64,000 nucleotides of DNA from Cytobacillus depressus (GTDB lineage: Bacteria > Bacillota > Bacilli > Bacillales > Cytobacillaceae). A model generated the notes under the pieces. It was not told the origin of the DNA. It ran no database searches and saw only the letters and a list, made by a program, of their open reading frames with translations. The translations under genes were made by a program, and so were the position numbers. The DNA lies in assembly GCF_008923245.1 (NCBI RefSeq), contig NZ_WBOS01000001.1, positions 434,001 to 498,000 on the forward strand, given 5' to 3'. Position 1 is the first letter of the stretch, and every line of letters begins with the position of its first letter. Below are positions 1-8,823 of this stretch, in pieces.

Positions 1-1038
1 TGTGCCAACTTTGTCTCCTTTTTTAACTGGGGCTTTGACATTTTTGTTTAAAGTAACCTTTTGCTTAATGTTTTCGATGCTATCCCCTTTCTTTGTTAAA
101 AGGGAGATCGATTCACTTGTAAGTGCCTCGATTTTTTTCTTATCACCTTTACTAATGGCTACATGACCAAGAGTAACGTTTCTTTTAAACATCGGATGGG
201 TTTGATATTGGCTAAATGCATAGTCGAGCATTTTTGTTACTTGGGCATTCCGCTCTTTAGAAGTTGGAGCCCCAAACACAACTGCTATAACACGCATGCC
301 ATTCTTTTGCGCCGTAGCCGTTAAACAGTATTTCGCCTCATTTGTAAATCCAGTTTTTAAACCATCTACACCTGGATAGAAGCGAACTAAGCGATTCGTA
401 TTTACAAGCCAAAACTTCTTGTCTGTATCTTCACGCAAATAAGATTCATACATACTTGTAAACTTCGTTATTCCTTCATATTTCAGCAATTCCTTCGCCA
501 TAATGGCCATATCATGTGCTGAACTATAGTCGTCTTTACCTGGTAATCCGGTTGCTGATTTAAATTCAGTATTTTTTAAACCGAGCTCTTGTGCTTTTTT
601 ATTCATTCGTTTAACAAATTCTTCCTCCGAACCTGCAAGCCTTTCCGCCATAGCCACAGATGCATCATTACCTGAAGCAATAGCAATTCCTTGGAGCATC
701 TGCTCTGTCGTCATTTCTTCTCCTGGTTCTAGGAAAATTTGTGATCCACCCATGGAGGCTGCATACTCACTTGTGCGGATTTTTTCTTTCATTGAGAGCT
801 TCCCTTCATCAATCGCTTCCATAATGAGAAGCATCGTCATCACCTTTGTCATGCTCGCAGGCGGAAGTTTATCATGACTGTTTTTTTCATAAAGAACGGT
901 CCCTGTATCCCGCTCAATTAAAATAGCAGACTTTACATTATCGGCTAATTCGGCTCCGTTTTCCCTTGCCAAAGCAGATGGGGCAAAGGTAGAGGCTAAT
1001 AAAAATGACATCATAATAAATGACACTACTCGTTTCAT
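1..1038 (-). CDS. dacF: D-alanyl-D-alanine carboxypeptidase DacF, 3' end outside window
   Basis: Low-molecular-weight penicillin-binding protein (peptidase S11) that trims the terminal D-Ala from peptidoglycan stem peptides outside the membrane. The reading frame opens with MKRVVSFIMMSF and a signal peptide ending near PSALA. The serine-peptidase motifs are all visible: the SxxK nucleophile in PASMTK (about residue 60), SGN in ASGNDASV, and KTG in LKTGFTNEAKYC. About 346 codons are present; the C-terminal part runs off the left edge. The start has a good GGAGGG ribosome site. In B. subtilis dacF precedes the spoIIA operon and is expressed in the forespore, which fits its place here. Family identity is firm; the dacF symbol rests on synteny. 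Confidence 0.93.
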   Translation of the reverse strand, partial: MKRVVSFIMMSFLLASTFAPSALARENGAELADNVKSAILIERDTGTVLYEKNSHDKLPPASMTKVMTMLLIMEAIDEGKLSMKEKIRTSEYAASMGGSQIFLEPGEEMTTEQMLQGIAIASGNDASVAMAERLAGSEEEFVKRMNKKAQELGLKNTEFKSATGLPGKDDYSSAHDMAIMAKELLKYEGITKFTSMYESYLREDTDKKFWLVNTNRLVRFYPGVDGLKTGFTNEAKYCLTATAQKNGMRVIAVVFGAPTSKERNAQVTKMLDYAFSQYQTHPMFKRNVTLGHVAISKGDKKKIEALTSESISLLTKKGDSIENIKQKVTLNKNVKAPVKKGDKVGT

Positions 1039-1066
1039 CACATAACCCTCCATTCTTTATAGCCTC

Positions 1067-1096
1067 CATCTTTTCCATTTGAAGGGAAATTATTCA
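1067..1096 (-). promoter_or_regulatory. Possible sigma-F/G-type promoter of dacF
   Basis: On the minus strand, GAATA is followed 14 bases later by GGAAAAGATG, which resembles the forespore consensus (GYATA, then GGNNANANTN). It sits about 30 bases upstream of the dacF start. dacF is known to be forespore-expressed in B. subtilis. The match is partial, so this is a suggestion only. Confidence 0.3.
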
Positions 1097-1187
1097 ATTC
1101 ATTTTCGATTAAAATGGATATTTTCTTCTTGAATGGGTATTTTAAAAAATTGTGCAGAACATTAATTTATTCGTTTTAAGTTTGCCC

Positions 1188-1377
1188 GTTGATTTCCGCT
1201 GCGGGCAATTGCTTTCCGCGGGCGGTCGGGGAGCCTCCTCGTCACTAACGCTCCTGCGGGGTCTCTCCCCTGACTCGCTTTTCCCGCAGGACATTGAATT
1301 AACATCCCTGAATGGACACCGCACAACAAAATGCGTATGCATTTTGGAGGAGTCAAGTGCCCTCCGCTCCAATCAAC
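1188..1377. repeat. 190-bp dispersed intergenic repeat, longest copy
   Basis: The element is bounded by GTTGATT at the left and AATCAAC at the right and has a GC-rich interior unlike the flanks. Shorter relatives sharing both ends or only the right end occur at 55793-55854 and 56484-56542. All are followed by a similar tail (CTCAG then AGTTAAATAAA). Apparent open frames inside it are by-products of its base composition. The whole gene-free stretch 1039-1576 holds only this repeat, the pdp terminator and a second hairpin repeat. Confidence 0.75.
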
Positions 1378-1410
1378 TCAGTAGTTAAATAAATATCACT
1401 TTTAAAAAAA

Positions 1411-1441
1411 ACGCCAGCGGACATTTAATCCACTGACGCTT
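1411..1441 (-). terminator. Terminator of the drm-punA-pdp operon
   Basis: On the minus strand AGCGTCAGTGGA pairs with TCCGCTGGCGTT across a 7-base loop and is followed by a run of T. It lies about 135 bases downstream of the pdp stop codon. Confidence 0.7.
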
Positions 1442-1457
1442 TTCTTTGTTTAGCTCC

Positions 1458-1558
1458 AACGGCTAGCCCCTCGAGGTCATAAGCCACTTTATAAATGAAG
1501 GCAAAGTACGCCTTCATTCATAAAGCGTCTTATGCTTGTCGGGGCTGAGCAAGCCGTT
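1458..1558. repeat. Long imperfect hairpin repeat
   Basis: The ends AACGGCT and AGCCGTT pair, then GCCCC with GGGGC, CATAAG with CTTATG, and AATGAAGGC with GCCTTCATT around a short loop. It forms a roughly 100-base hairpin. From memory this resembles palindromic intergenic repeats common in Bacillus genomes; only this copy was seen in the window. Confidence 0.65.
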
Positions 1559-1576
1559 TCCACTTTTCTTAACTAT

Positions 1577-2881
1577 TTACTTTGTAATTTCCTCGTAAAC
1601 TAAAACTGGAGGGTTTACTTTTTCACTGGAAATTCTTATATTTTCGTATAATTTAGCTTTTACTTCATCAATGTTTTCGAAATTGCTGTAAATGGTCACG
1701 AGTGACTCGCCTTTTTTCACATGGTCGCCAATCTTTTTGCGAAGAACAAGGCCAACAGCTAGATCAATAACAGATTCTTTCGTTGCTCTCCCTGCACCGA
1801 GAAGCATTGCCGCAGTTCCGATTTCATCAGCAACTATTTCGGACACATAGCCTTCATCTTTTGCTTCCAGTTCAAAAGTGTATTTCGCTTGTGGAAGCTT
1901 GCTTGGATCATCAATAATAGATGCATCTCCGCCTTGTGAAGTTAAGAAGGTTTTGAACACTTCTAGAGCTGTCCCATCTTTCATTACTTTAACCAGCATT
2001 TCGCGCGCTTCCTTTAATGTGCTGGCCTTTTTTGCTAAATAAACCATATAGCTGCCTAAAGTTATGCATAGCTCTGTCAAATCCTCTGGTCCTTCACCTT
2101 TTAGCGTATCAATCGCTTCCTTAACTTCGAGGGCATTTCCAATTGCAAATCCGAGCGGCTGGCTCATATCAGAAATGACAGCCATTGTATTTCGGCCTAC
2201 ATTGTTGCCGATTTGAACCATCGCTTTAGCTAAATCGCGTGAGTCATCAAGTGTTTTCATGAAAGCGCCTGCCCCTGTTTTCACATCAAGGACAATGGCA
2301 TCAGCACCAGCAGCAATTTTTTTACTCATAATTGAGCCGGCAATTAACGGAATGCTGTCAACAGTAGCTGTTACGTCACGGAGGGCATATAGCTTTTTAT
2401 CAGCTGGAGTAAGATTCCCACTTTGACCGATAACGGCAATTTTATTTTTATTGACTAAATCAATAAATTCTTCATTTTCTATTTCCACGTGGAAGCCGGA
2501 GACAGCCTCAAGCTTATCAATGGTCCCGCCCGTATGACCGAGCCCGCGTCCCGACATTTTTGCGACTGGAACACCTAGGGCTGCAACTAATGGACCTAGT
2601 ACGAGAGTTGTCGTATCGCCTACGCCTCCAGTTGAATGTTTATCTACCTTAATTCCGTTTATTTTTGATAAATCAATTTGGTCACCTGATTGAACCATGG
2701 CCATCGTTAAATCGGCTCTTTCTTGCTCGGTCATTCCTTGAAAATATATAGCCATCATAAGTGCACTAGCCTGATAGTCAGGGATCGTCCCTTCAGTATA
2801 CCCGTCAATAAAAAATTGAATTTCTGCAGTGGAAAGCTCTTCTCCATCTCGCTTTTTTTCAATAATATCTATCATTCTCAT
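1577..2881 (-). CDS. pdp: Pyrimidine-nucleoside phosphorylase
   Basis: Cleaves uridine, thymidine and deoxyuridine with phosphate to the base and (deoxy)ribose-1-phosphate in the cytoplasm. The sequence carries the family signature [18 protein letters not shown] (about residues 105-122) and the phosphate loop [12 protein letters not shown]. Length (about 434 aa) equals the usual length. The frame is open to a GTG at 2890, but [10 protein letters not shown] at 2881 matches known family N-termini, so that ATG was chosen. It is last in a drm-punA-pdp operon, so ribose-1-phosphate made here and by punA can be converted by drm. Assignment is near certain. Confidence 0.96.
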   Translation of the reverse strand: MRMIDIIEKKRDGEELSTAEIQFFIDGYTEGTIPDYQASALMMAIYFQGMTEQERADLTMAMVQSGDQIDLSKINGIKVDKHSTGGVGDTTTLVLGPLVAALGVPVAKMSGRGLGHTGGTIDKLEAVSGFHVEIENEEFIDLVNKNKIAVIGQSGNLTPADKKLYALRDVTATVDSIPLIAGSIMSKKIAAGADAIVLDVKTGAGAFMKTLDDSRDLAKAMVQIGNNVGRNTMAVISDMSQPLGFAIGNALEVKEAIDTLKGEGPEDLTELCITLGSYMVYLAKKASTLKEAREMLVKVMKDGTALEVFKTFLTSQGGDASIIDDPSKLPQAKYTFELEAKDEGYVSEIVADEIGTAAMLLGAGRATKESVIDLAVGLVLRKKIGDHVKKGESLVTIYSNFENIDEVKAKLYENIRISSEKVNPPVLVYEEITK

Positions 2882-2921
2882 TGTTATCACCGATCCGTTT
2901 TCGTATTATCAAGAGCAAAAA

Positions 2922-3761
2922 TTATGCTTGCTTGTTTTCCTTTTTCCCTAGCTCAGCGACGATTGCTTTTACATATTGCAGAAAATGAGCTTTCACCTTT
3001 TCAGTCGTTTCAATTACTTCCTCATGATTAAGAGGCTGGTCGAGAATCCCAGCTGCCATATTGGAGATACATGAAATTCCAAGGACACTCATATTCGCGT
3101 GTCTCGCAACAATCACCTCTGGAACGGTTGACATACCGACAGCGTCTCCTCCTAATGTACGCAGCATGCGAATCTCTGCTGGTGTTTCATACGTTGGACC
3201 CGTATTCCCAACATATACTCCTTCTTGAATCGGAAGATTGATTTTTCCCGCGATTTCTTTAGCAAGCTTTCGCAGTTCAGCAGAGTAGGCCTTTGACATA
3301 TCAGGAAAGCGCACTCCCATGCGTGAATCATTTGGTCCGATTAATGGATTGCTTCCCATATTATTAATATGATCGGAAATCAGCATTAAATCACCTGGTG
3401 AGTAGCTTTCATTAACCCCTCCAGCAGCATTTGTCACAACCAATGTATGAATGCCCAATTCTTTCATGACGCGAATAGGAAACGTCACTTTATCAAAGCT
3501 GTATCCTTCATAATAATGAAATCGTCCTTGCATCACAGCAACGGGAACATCATTTAGCAAGCCAAATACAAGGTTTCCCGCATGCCCTTCAACGGTTGAA
3601 ACAGGGAAATTAGGGATTTCATTGTAAGGAATTTTTACCGCTTCCTCCACTTCATCTCCTAATACTCCTAACCCTGACCCAAGAATAAGGCCGATTAATG
3701 GCTGCCGCTCATATTTTCCTTGAAGAAATTGAGCAGCCTGTTGAATTTTTTGATAGTCCAT
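2922..3761 (-). CDS. punA: Purine-nucleoside phosphorylase (trimeric type)
   Basis: Phosphorolysis of guanosine, inosine and their deoxy forms to base and (deoxy)ribose-1-phosphate. At 279 aa it belongs to the trimeric PNP class. Visible motifs are GLILGSGLG near residue 26, the YYEGY segment, VVTNAAGGVN, and the base-binding stretch YETPAEIRMLRTLGGDAVGM with the later ISNMAAG asparagine. An AGGAGG site precedes ATG 3761. It follows drm by 15 bases in the same operon. The B. subtilis counterpart is called pupG or punA. Confidence 0.96.
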   Translation of the reverse strand: MDYQKIQQAAQFLQGKYERQPLIGLILGSGLGVLGDEVEEAVKIPYNEIPNFPVSTVEGHAGNLVFGLLNDVPVAVMQGRFHYYEGYSFDKVTFPIRVMKELGIHTLVVTNAAGGVNESYSPGDLMLISDHINNMGSNPLIGPNDSRMGVRFPDMSKAYSAELRKLAKEIAGKINLPIQEGVYVGNTGPTYETPAEIRMLRTLGGDAVGMSTVPEVIVARHANMSVLGISCISNMAAGILDQPLNHEEVIETTEKVKAHFLQYVKAIVAELGKKENKQA

Positions 3762-3776
3762 TGCTTTATTTTCCTC

Positions 3777-4961
3777 CTATTTCAATTCGTTTAAAAAGCT
3801 TTTGCCGTATGCAGGCATTTTCACATGGAAATTCTCTGCAACCGTTGCCCCAACATCAGCAAAAGTCTCGCGAATTGACAGCTCTTTACCTTCATTCATA
3901 TTAGTTGCATATATTAGCAGCGGAACATATTCCCTCGTATGGTCTGTGCCATGATGAACTGGATCATTACCATGGTCTGCCGTAATGATTATTAAATCAT
4001 CATCCTTCATTTTCGCAAAAACCTCAGGAAGCCGCGCATCAAATTCTTCAAGCGCTTTTCCATAGCCTTCTGGGTCACGGCGGTGTCCATAAAGCGCATC
4101 AAAATCGACTAGATTTAAAAAGCTAAGCCCTGTAAATTCCATATCAAAGGATTGCAGTAACTTATCCATTCCGTCCATATTAGAAACAGTGCGCAATGAT
4201 TTTGTCACACCTTCTCCGTCAAAAATGTCTGAGATTTTCCCAATAGCGATGACGTCAAATCCAGAATCCTTTAGTTCAGACATCACAGTACGATCAAATG
4301 GCTTTAACGCATAGTCATGACGGTTAGATGTTCTTGTAAAGTTTCCAGGCTCACCAACAAACGGTCTAGCAATGACTCTACCTACCATATATTTCTCATC
4401 CAATGTCAATTCACGGGCAATTTCACAAATGCGATATTGCTCCTCAATCGGAATAATCTCTTCATGAGCCGCAATTTGCAGAACAGAATCAGCTGAAGTG
4501 TAGACGATGAGATCCCCTGTCTTCATATGTTCTTCACCGAGCTCAACAAGAATTTCCGTGCCGCTTGCAGGTTTATTGCCGATCACTTTTCTACCCGTGC
4601 GTGATTCTAATTCAGAAATAAGCTCAGGTGGGAATCCTTCTGGAAACACTTGAAATGGTTTTTGAATATTTAGCCCCATGATTTCCCAATGGCCAGTCAT
4701 TGTATCTTTTCCATTGGATGCTTCCTGCATTTTTGTAAAGAAAGCAAGTGGCTTTTCAGCTTTTTCAATGCCTTTAATTTCGCGAATATTGCTTAGACCG
4801 AGCTTAGCCATATTGGGCATGTTTAAACCATTCATTTTCTCAGCAATATGACCGAATGTATCTGCCCCCTTGTCATTAAACTTTGCAGCATCAGGTGCTT
4901 CGCCAATTCCTACCGAATCCATGACGATGACGAAAATTCTTTTATACGCATAAGATGTCAA
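3777..4961 (-). CDS. drm: Phosphopentomutase
   Basis: Interconverts (deoxy)ribose-1-phosphate and 5-phosphate, feeding nucleoside sugars into central metabolism. An alkaline-phosphatase-superfamily metalloenzyme: the metal motifs [13 protein letters not shown] at the N-terminus, [18 protein letters not shown] near residue 320, and the phosphothreonine segment [11 protein letters not shown] are all present. At 394 aa it is full length. The start is a TTG eight bases after AGGAGG; homologues align with methionine there. It is first in the drm-punA-pdp operon, and a cre-like site lies just upstream. Also called deoB. Confidence 0.96.
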   Translation of the reverse strand: MTSYAYKRIFVIVMDSVGIGEAPDAAKFNDKGADTFGHIAEKMNGLNMPNMAKLGLSNIREIKGIEKAEKPLAFFTKMQEASNGKDTMTGHWEIMGLNIQKPFQVFPEGFPPELISELESRTGRKVIGNKPASGTEILVELGEEHMKTGDLIVYTSADSVLQIAAHEEIIPIEEQYRICEIARELTLDEKYMVGRVIARPFVGEPGNFTRTSNRHDYALKPFDRTVMSELKDSGFDVIAIGKISDIFDGEGVTKSLRTVSNMDGMDKLLQSFDMEFTGLSFLNLVDFDALYGHRRDPEGYGKALEEFDARLPEVFAKMKDDDLIIITADHGNDPVHHGTDHTREYVPLLIYATNMNEGKELSIRETFADVGATVAENFHVKMPAYGKSFLNELK

Positions 4962-4977
4962 ATTAAGTCCTCCTAGT

Positions 4978-4991
4978 TTAAAGCGGTTTCA
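4978..4991 (-). promoter_or_regulatory. cre-like CcpA site upstream of drm
   Basis: On the minus strand TGAAACCGCTTTAA matches the catabolite response consensus TGWAANCGNTNWCA at all but one defined position. It lies immediately upstream of the drm ribosome site, where CcpA could act as a roadblock. Catabolite control of the drm operon is established in B. subtilis. Nothing else was identified in 4992-5140. Confidence 0.55.
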
Positions 4992-5140
4992 AAATCATTG
5001 CCTTGTATTCGCAGACAAAGAGTAAATTGATTCAGCTTTTATCTATTTAAAGGTTGCCCTTATCTTTTTGTGATTAACACAATCTTTCTTTCTATATGTC
5101 AGAAGTCTGACATCTATATTTTACAGAAGGTGAAGAAAAA

Positions 5141-5175
5141 AGAAAAGAAAAAGCTGCCAGTATAAATTGACAGCT
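5141..5175 (-). terminator. Terminator downstream of xerD
   Basis: On the minus strand AGCTGTCA pairs with TGGCAGCT around an 8-base loop and runs into a T-rich tract. It separates xerD from the drm operon promoter region. Confidence 0.8.
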
Positions 5176-5186
5176 ATGAAAAAAAT

Positions 5187-6080
5187 TTAAGCTCTTGGAT
5201 GAAACTTACTATATACATCTTTTAATCTAGTTTTTGTCACATGTGTGTAGATTTGTGTAGTCGAAATATCCGCATGACCAAGCATTTCCTGTACAGCACG
5301 CAAATCGGCGCCATTTTCGAGAAGATGGGTGGCAAAAGAATGCCTCAGTGTGTGTGGAGTTAATTCCTTATCAATTCCTGCTTCTGCTGCAAGCCGCTTA
5401 AGAATTTTCCAGAAACCTTGCCTCGTTAATCTTTTTCCGTGATGATTGAGAAAAAAAGCTTCATCATGATAGCTCTTTCCGATAAATTGCTTTCTTCCCT
5501 CTTTCATATACAGTGTTAAGGCCTTGTCAGCTGTTTGTCCAATTGGAATAATCCGCTCTTTATTTCCTTTCCCGATACATCTAATAAAACCCATCTCTAC
5601 ATGGATATCGCCCATATTTAAGCCAATTAATTCACTTACGCGAATACCGGTTGCATAAAGAAGTTCAAGCATCGCTTTGTCACGAATTCCAAAGTGGTTG
5701 CTTATGTTAGGAGAATCTAGTAAAGTTTCTACCTCTTTCATGTTTAATACTTTCGGAAGTGTCCGTTCCAGCTGTGGCGATTCAATATGAACGGATGGAT
5801 CTTGATCTGTTGCTTTCTCTCGAAGAAGAAATTGATGAAATGCTCTAACCGAGGCTACATGTCTTGCCAATGTTTTCGAAGATTTTCCTTGATCTTTTAA
5901 ATGCGCTAAAAAATGAATGATTTGTGTGCGCTGAACATTATTTAAACTTGAAATCTTTTCGATTTTTAGCAGGTATTTTGTGTAGCTCTTTAAATCTCTT
6001 TCATAAGAAACGATTGTATTTTTTGCCAGGCCTTTTTCGACGATTAAATAATGTATGAAATCTTTAAGCTCGTCCTCCAT
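5187..6080 (-). CDS. xerD: Site-specific tyrosine recombinase XerD
   Basis: Acts with XerC at dif to resolve chromosome dimers before division. The N-terminal SAM-like core-binding domain occupies about residues 1-90 and the catalytic domain about 110-290. Catalytic residues are visible: Arg in ATGIRVSEL, the [18 protein letters not shown] box, and Tyr in STTQIYTHV. At 297 aa it is full length. It lies 9 bases downstream of yqzK and probably shares its message. The position before fur and spoIIM matches B. subtilis ripX/xerD. Vertical core gene, so not evidence of an integrated element. Confidence 0.96.
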   Translation of the reverse strand: MEDELKDFIHYLIVEKGLAKNTIVSYERDLKSYTKYLLKIEKISSLNNVQRTQIIHFLAHLKDQGKSSKTLARHVASVRAFHQFLLREKATDQDPSVHIESPQLERTLPKVLNMKEVETLLDSPNISNHFGIRDKAMLELLYATGIRVSELIGLNMGDIHVEMGFIRCIGKGNKERIIPIGQTADKALTLYMKEGRKQFIGKSYHDEAFFLNHHGKRLTRQGFWKILKRLAAEAGIDKELTPHTLRHSFATHLLENGADLRAVQEMLGHADISTTQIYTHVTKTRLKDVYSKFHPRA

Positions 6081-6089
6081 CGATAAACT

Positions 6090-6320
6090 CTACTCCCCAT
6101 TTAAATAAAAAAGAATTAACCGGTCCAGCCAGCTTGAAGGTTCACTGCTGTTCGCACTTGCGGAAACTTTTACTGCTGCGCCTTTCGGTTCATCATATTT
6201 ATGATAATCCTTATATTCTTCATTTAACCACATAATACCATAATAAAAAAGGATTGTGCATCCGGTAAAAAGCACGAACACTTTAACGGTCTGAACAACG
6301 ACTTTTAGCCAAGAGATCAT
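6090..6320 (-). CDS. yqzK: YqzK family membrane protein (DUF4227)
   Basis: A 76-aa protein of unknown function with one hydrophobic segment at about residues 8-30 and a charged C-terminal half (EEYKDYHKYDEPKG). Sequence and position directly upstream of xerD match B. subtilis YqzK. A GGAGG site lies before the ATG. Only 9 bases separate its stop from xerD, suggesting cotranscription. No catalytic motif is visible. Confidence 0.85.
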   Translation of the reverse strand: MISWLKVVVQTVKVFVLFTGCTILFYYGIMWLNEEYKDYHKYDEPKGAAVKVSASANSSEPSSWLDRLILFYLNGE

Positions 6321-6480
6321 TTTCCTATCCTCCAGAAACCTTTGATAGTAAAAGGTATGCCATCTTGGACAAGAAATATACCTGTTTGAAAGCTTTTTTA
6401 ATAGGCTCTATTTGGCATATTGTTGTTTTTATTCTTTACTAACACAGCCTTTAAAAATATTGATTAACGAAGCTATTTAA

Positions 6481-6636
6481 TCATCTTTTCTCAGCAATGA
6501 CTAAACTCAATGTTGCCAGCGGGCCTAATAATAAAGATAAGAAAAACCAATTTAAACCTGACCTATTCTTTCCTTGTGCCAAGCCTGCGTTAATCAAAGC
6601 GAGTGTGCCCCAGCCTACAAAATACTCATTTCCCAT
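6481..6636 (-). CDS. Small hydrophobic protein, 51 aa
   Basis: A short frame reading MGNEYFVGWGTLALINAG and ending LATLSLVIAEKR. ATG 6636 is preceded by AGAGGTG at good spacing, and codon use is normal for the neighbourhood. A glycine-containing hydrophobic segment (roughly residues 8-18) and a second (about 28-46) flank a short basic loop (QGKNRSG), suggesting two membrane passes. It resembles in outline the small two-helix proteins with a G-P motif in the second helix, but no family could be named. It stands between yqzK and fur, in the same direction as both. The opposite-strand frame over the same bases is a shadow. Confidence 0.6.
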   Translation of the reverse strand: MGNEYFVGWGTLALINAGLAQGKNRSGLNWFFLSLLLGPLATLSLVIAEKR

Positions 6637-6731
6637 TGAATACACCTCTTTTTCTGAATTTGTCTTTCCTATATTTATTCAATAACGGTGTATTGCTGCC
6701 AAAAAGTAATATCCATCTATTTTTCCTATAG

Positions 6732-6763
6732 AAAAGACCTTCTCTCTGAATAAGAAAAGGTCT
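6732..6763 (-). terminator. Terminator downstream of fur
   Basis: On the minus strand AGACCTT pairs with AAGGTCT and is followed by TTTTC. It lies just after the fur stop codon. Confidence 0.75.
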
Positions 6764-6774
6764 GCATCTATTTG

Positions 6775-7242
6775 TTATTCACTTTGTTCATTGTTATCAT
6801 CGTTTTTATCGTGGCATCGGTGGCAAATTCCGTGGAATGTTAGGCGGTGATCTTTAATTTTAAAATTCCATCTTCTCTCGACCACTTCTTCTACATCCTC
6901 TAATAAATCTTCCTGAATTTCATCCACTGCCCCACATTCAATACAAACTAAATGATGATGGAAATGCGCTGCGCCTTCTTGACGAAGATCATAGCGAGAT
7001 ACTCCATCACCAAAATTGATTTTATCGACAATTTTAAGTTCTGTTAGCAATTCAAGTGTTCGATAAACAGTTGCTAGGCCTATCTCAGGCGACTTTTCTT
7101 TAACTAGGAGGTAGACATCTTCCGCACTTAAATGATCCTCTTCATGTTCTAATAAAACGCGAACGGTTGCTTCACGCTGAGGTGTCAATTTATAGCTAGA
7201 CGAATGCAACTGCTTCTTTATTCTATCGATTCTGCTTTCCAT
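6775..7242 (-). CDS. fur: Ferric uptake regulator Fur
   Basis: Fe(II)-dependent dimeric repressor of iron-uptake genes. The winged-helix DNA-binding domain is at about residues 1-85 (KLTPQREATVRVLLEHE, LATVYRTLELL). The metal-binding and dimerisation half includes HFHHHLVCIECG and CHRCHD, which supply the histidines and the CxxC pairs of the structural zinc site. The frame extends upstream to a GTG at 7263, but ATG 7242 has GAGGAGG at ideal spacing and matches the known start MESRIDRIKKQ. At 155 aa length is usual. A PerR-type box lies upstream. Confidence 0.96.
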   Translation of the reverse strand: MESRIDRIKKQLHSSSYKLTPQREATVRVLLEHEEDHLSAEDVYLLVKEKSPEIGLATVYRTLELLTELKIVDKINFGDGVSRYDLRQEGAAHFHHHLVCIECGAVDEIQEDLLEDVEEVVERRWNFKIKDHRLTFHGICHRCHDKNDDNNEQSE

Positions 7243-7275
7243 TCTGAAGTCCTCCTCGCCCACTTACACATTCTC

Positions 7276-7303
7276 ATTATAGCAGAAACTGGAGGATATT
7301 CAA
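7276..7303 (-). promoter_or_regulatory. Sigma-A promoter of fur
   Basis: On the minus strand TTGAAT, a 16-base spacer ending in TGC (extended -10), then TATAAT. It lies about 35 bases upstream of the fur start. Confidence 0.65.
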
Positions 7304-7327
7304 AATAAAATTATTACAAATAAGCAT

Positions 7328-7342
7328 TTATAGTCATTATAA
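7328..7342. promoter_or_regulatory. PerR box upstream of fur
   Basis: TTATAGTCATTATAA differs at one position from the PerR consensus TTATAATNATTATAA. In B. subtilis, fur is a known PerR target, so this links the peroxide response to iron control. The site is upstream of the proposed fur -35. An adjacent GATAAT-rich stretch on the minus strand could weakly bind Fur itself. Confidence 0.65.
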
Positions 7343-7367
7343 TTTAATCATTATTATCATTTTAATA

Positions 7368-8009
7368 TTATTTAAGTGAATGAATAACCGTTTTCATTAA
7401 ATGGGGGGAAATAAAAGCTTCAATCCCCGCCGCAGCACATAAAAATAAAAGGACTCCAGCAAAGGTCATCATATACTTTCCGAATAATGGCATGACCGGC
7501 GGACCGATTTTTTTCATAAACTGTCGACTAATCATTTTTAATGAAAAGGAAACTGCAATAGCAGCGGAAATGATAAAGATCGGAATGATGATGAGATTTT
7601 GCGGCAGAACAGATACGAACGATAATAAAAATCCATCCCATCCCATTTGGTTTACTAAAAATCCAACCGTAAAACCGACAACCATGCCTTTCATAAATAA
7701 CAAAATGAGAATGATCGGGAGACCAATAATGGAAATGCCTAGAATACACATTAATCCAATAAATTTCATGTTATGAAAAAAACTTTGTTTAAAAAGATCA
7801 TTTTTACTTGCTACATCCTCACTAGATACTTGGCTGAAAAATTGTGAAAGGTAATAAAATAAATCTTCCTTCTGTGTAAAACTCAAGCTGTTAACTACTA
7901 CAGCGCCGAAGATGACGCCCATTAAAAATAAAACAACCACAAACAAATATATTGAGGAATGCTCGCGAAAATGGGTTGCGACGACGTTCTGGTACATATT
8001 TTTTCTCAT
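7368..8009 (-). CDS. spoIIM: Stage II sporulation protein M
   Basis: Mother-cell membrane protein of the SpoIID-SpoIIM-SpoIIP complex that drives engulfment of the forespore. About five hydrophobic helices are seen, beginning after a basic N-terminus (MRKNMYQNVVATHFREHSS). The frame is open upstream for 56 more codons, but ATG 8009 has AGGAGG at good spacing and yields 213 aa, the usual length; the upstream part overlaps a sigma-E-type promoter. It lies upstream of fur as in B. subtilis. Confidence 0.93.
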   Translation of the reverse strand: MRKNMYQNVVATHFREHSSIYLFVVVLFLMGVIFGAVVVNSLSFTQKEDLFYYLSQFFSQVSSEDVASKNDLFKQSFFHNMKFIGLMCILGISIIGLPIILILLFMKGMVVGFTVGFLVNQMGWDGFLLSFVSVLPQNLIIIPIFIISAAIAVSFSLKMISRQFMKKIGPPVMPLFGKYMMTFAGVLLFLCAAAGIEAFISPHLMKTVIHSLK

Positions 8010-8041
8010 TGCCCTTCCTCCTGTTACAATTCTGATATTAA

Positions 8042-8069
8042 ATTGTATGCTTGTCTGGCTGGGGTATGA
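8042..8069 (-). promoter_or_regulatory. Sigma-E promoter of spoIIM
   Basis: On the minus strand TCATACC, a 13-base spacer, then CATACAAT. This closely matches the sigma-E consensus (KMATATT, 13-14 bases, CATACANT). spoIIM is a known sigma-E target. The site is 33 bases upstream of the chosen start and supports that start over the longer open frame. Confidence 0.7.
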
Positions 8070-8168
8070 CAGATTTTTCGAGCGAAAATTGCAGGTTGGA
8101 AAATTATAGTTGAATATTTCTAATTTTGCATTATAATATTCAGACAGGTTTCGGTGGTTGGGTAATTT

Positions 8169-8235
8169 CCTGTCCAATTAACTTGATTTACTGGACAACA
8201 TTAGGTGTTTTTCCAAGAACCTGTCCAATTAACTT
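8169..8235. repeat. Direct repeat upstream of the acetyltransferase gene
   Basis: CCTGTCCAATTAACTT occurs at 8169-8184 and again at 8220-8235, spaced 51 bases. Between them lies CTGGACAA, an inverted form of TTGTCCAG. It may be a footprint of a lost mobile element or a regulator array. No function is known. Confidence 0.5.
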
Positions 8236-8259
8236 CAGTTTTTTAAGGGAGATGAAAAA

Positions 8260-8823
8260 ATGAATCCAGTACTAATTGATTTTCCGGACAGAATTGAAAC
8301 AGAGAGACTATATTTACGGATTTGCATGCCCGGGGACGGCCAAATAGTTCATGAATCGATTCAAGCCTCTATCGAAGATTTGAAAGTATGGCTTCCTTTT
8401 GCTAACAAAGAGCAATCAGCCGAAGATGTTGAAGTGAATATCCGAAAATCATATTCACAATTTTTGTTGCGAGAGGATTTTTGGATTCATATTTTTCGCA
8501 AAGAAGATGATGTGTTCATTGGCTCAACCGGATTGCACCGGATTGATTGGGATATACGAAAGTTTGAAATTGGCTATTGGTGCGACTCCCTCCATCAAAG
8601 AAACGGTTATATGACAGAAGCAGTAAGCGCTTTAATCGATTTTACATTTAATCATTTTGAAGCAAACCGGATTGAGATTCGCTGTGATCCTAACAATCTT
8701 AACAGCAGAAAAATACCGGAAAAATTAGGTTTTAAACTAGAAGGTATTTTGGAGAATGCAGGTTTAAGTGCAGATGGGAAAGAGCTTCGGGATACTTGTG
8801 TGTTTGCTAAAGTAAAGAAATAG
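8260..8823 (+). CDS. GNAT family N-acetyltransferase (RimJ/RimL type)
   Basis: A 187-aa acetyl-CoA-dependent transferase. The N-terminus IETERLYLRICMPGD and the C-terminal NLNSRKIPEKLGFKLEG motif are typical of the RimJ/RimL group, which acetylates ribosomal-protein N-termini or small molecules. The acetyl-CoA site is expected around HQRNGYMTEAV. A GGGAG site precedes ATG 8260. It stands alone between spoIIM and an IS element; the real substrate cannot be told. Confidence 0.85.
   Translation: MNPVLIDFPDRIETERLYLRICMPGDGQIVHESIQASIEDLKVWLPFANKEQSAEDVEVNIRKSYSQFLLREDFWIHIFRKEDDVFIGSTGLHRIDWDIRKFEIGYWCDSLHQRNGYMTEAVSALIDFTFNHFEANRIEIRCDPNNLNSRKIPEKLGFKLEGILENAGLSADGKELRDTCVFAKVKK

Noticed and set aside
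1142..1388. Overlapping ORFs of 64-78 aa on both strands
   Set aside because: They lie wholly in the GC-rich 190-bp repeat, have no ribosome sites, and their peptides follow the repeat, not a protein family.
5187..6080. XerD as a phage or integrative-element integrase
   Set aside because: Its place next to yqzK and fur and its length match the housekeeping recombinase; no att repeats or phage genes are near.
6497..6685. 62-aa plus-strand ORF
   Set aside because: It is antisense to the 51-aa membrane-protein gene, which has the better ribosome site and codon use.
7340..7366. Fur box upstream of fur
   Set aside because: Only repeated GATAAT-like half-sites are visible; symmetry is too poor to call beside the much better PerR box.
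8260..8823. IS-borne passenger status of the acetyltransferase
   Set aside because: It lies outside both inverted repeats of the IS3 element.
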